Source: JABJOE01 sp964344145 (lineage in GTDB: Bacteria; Patescibacteriota; Patescibacteriia; UBA9934). Taken from it: a stretch of DNA of 40,513 bases. Shown here one piece after another: positions 40,474 to 40,513 of the stretch. Both the position numbers and the translations under genes were made by a program. The notes beneath the pieces are model-generated. The model worked only from the letters and a program-made list of their open reading frames with translations, ran no database searches and was not told the DNA's origin. Location: NCBI GenBank assembly GCA_964344145.1, contig CAYFME010000012.1:1-40513 (forward strand). The letters are read 5' to 3'. How positions within the stretch are numbered: position 1 is the stretch's first letter; each line of letters begins with the position of its first letter.

Positions 40474-40513
40474 CTACGACTCGAGGGCCGGTTTAACAGT
40501 TCCTTCCACGTTG
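40474..40513 (-). CDS. partial gene, C-terminal 12 codons only
   Basis: Before the minus-strand terminator an open frame ends VEGTVKPALES with TAG at 40474-40476. Only the end is in the window, so the family cannot be told. The tail-to-tail position with the preceding plus-strand gene matches the GC-rich genes, but 12 codons are too few to judge composition. Confidence 0.35.
   Translation of the reverse strand, partial: NVEGTVKPALES

Noticed and set aside
1..40513. CRISPR array, prophage, transposase or restriction system
   Set aside because: No regularly spaced repeats, no transposase, integrase or restriction-modification domains were seen.

Overview
The window looks like a chromosomal segment of a Candidate Phyla Radiation (Patescibacteria) bacterium, perhaps near Uhrbacteria or Magasanikbacteria. 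The evidence is tightly packed small operons on the plus strand, almost no Shine-Dalgarno sequences, a conjugative-type ATPase with a TM-anchored N-terminus, type IV pilus genes, a Gln-tRNA amidotransferase route and no biosynthetic operons. TGA is used as a normal stop (lgt, livM, mnmA), so the recoded-TGA lineages are excluded. Phylum placement is an inference from gene content. 

Layout. 1-1.9 kb: ECF-type sigma factor, putative membrane anti-sigma factor and a secreted protein. 2.0-2.3 kb: GC-rich minus-strand gene. 2.4-7.3 kb: cysS, a coiled acidic protein, a large T4SS-like ATPase and a dual-specificity phosphatase. 7.3-7.9 kb: GC-rich CPBP protease gene. 7.9-11 kb: dnaX and an ABC exporter pair. 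11-15.1 kb: tRNA-Gln, a repeat-bearing acidic protein, mnmA and a LamG surface protein. 15.1-17.1 kb: lepA and a possible structured RNA. 17.1-17.7 kb: GC-rich unknown gene. 17.8-22.9 kb: leader peptide, recJ, rnhA, pilM, degenerate receiver, pilin, pilD. 22.9-24.06 kb: GC-rich unknown gene and a second candidate structured RNA. 24.1-30.3 kb: ligA, gatC, gatA, lgt, a DsbA-like protein, uridine-kinase-like gene, tRNA-Ser. 30.3-31.5 kb: small unknown genes, an inverted-repeat element and a metalloprotease-like gene. 31.6-37 kb: a full branched-chain amino-acid ABC cassette (livKHMGF) and a Ca/Na antiporter. 37-40.5 kb: dnaG, rpoD, a small membrane protein and the 3' end of a minus-strand gene. 

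Two translation styles coexist. Most host genes have a -10 box ending only 6-11 nt before the start codon and no ribosome binding site, so their mRNAs should be leaderless or nearly so. The four GC-rich genes (2.1, 7.6, 17.4 and 23.3 kb) have leaders; three of them also have strong Shine-Dalgarno sequences. All four have consensus-like -35/-10 promoters and their own GC-rich hairpins, and three lie antisense in the gap between two plus-strand operons. They look like a distinct, perhaps transferred, gene class. Together with the two unassigned structured RNAs, they are the best candidates for something undescribed.
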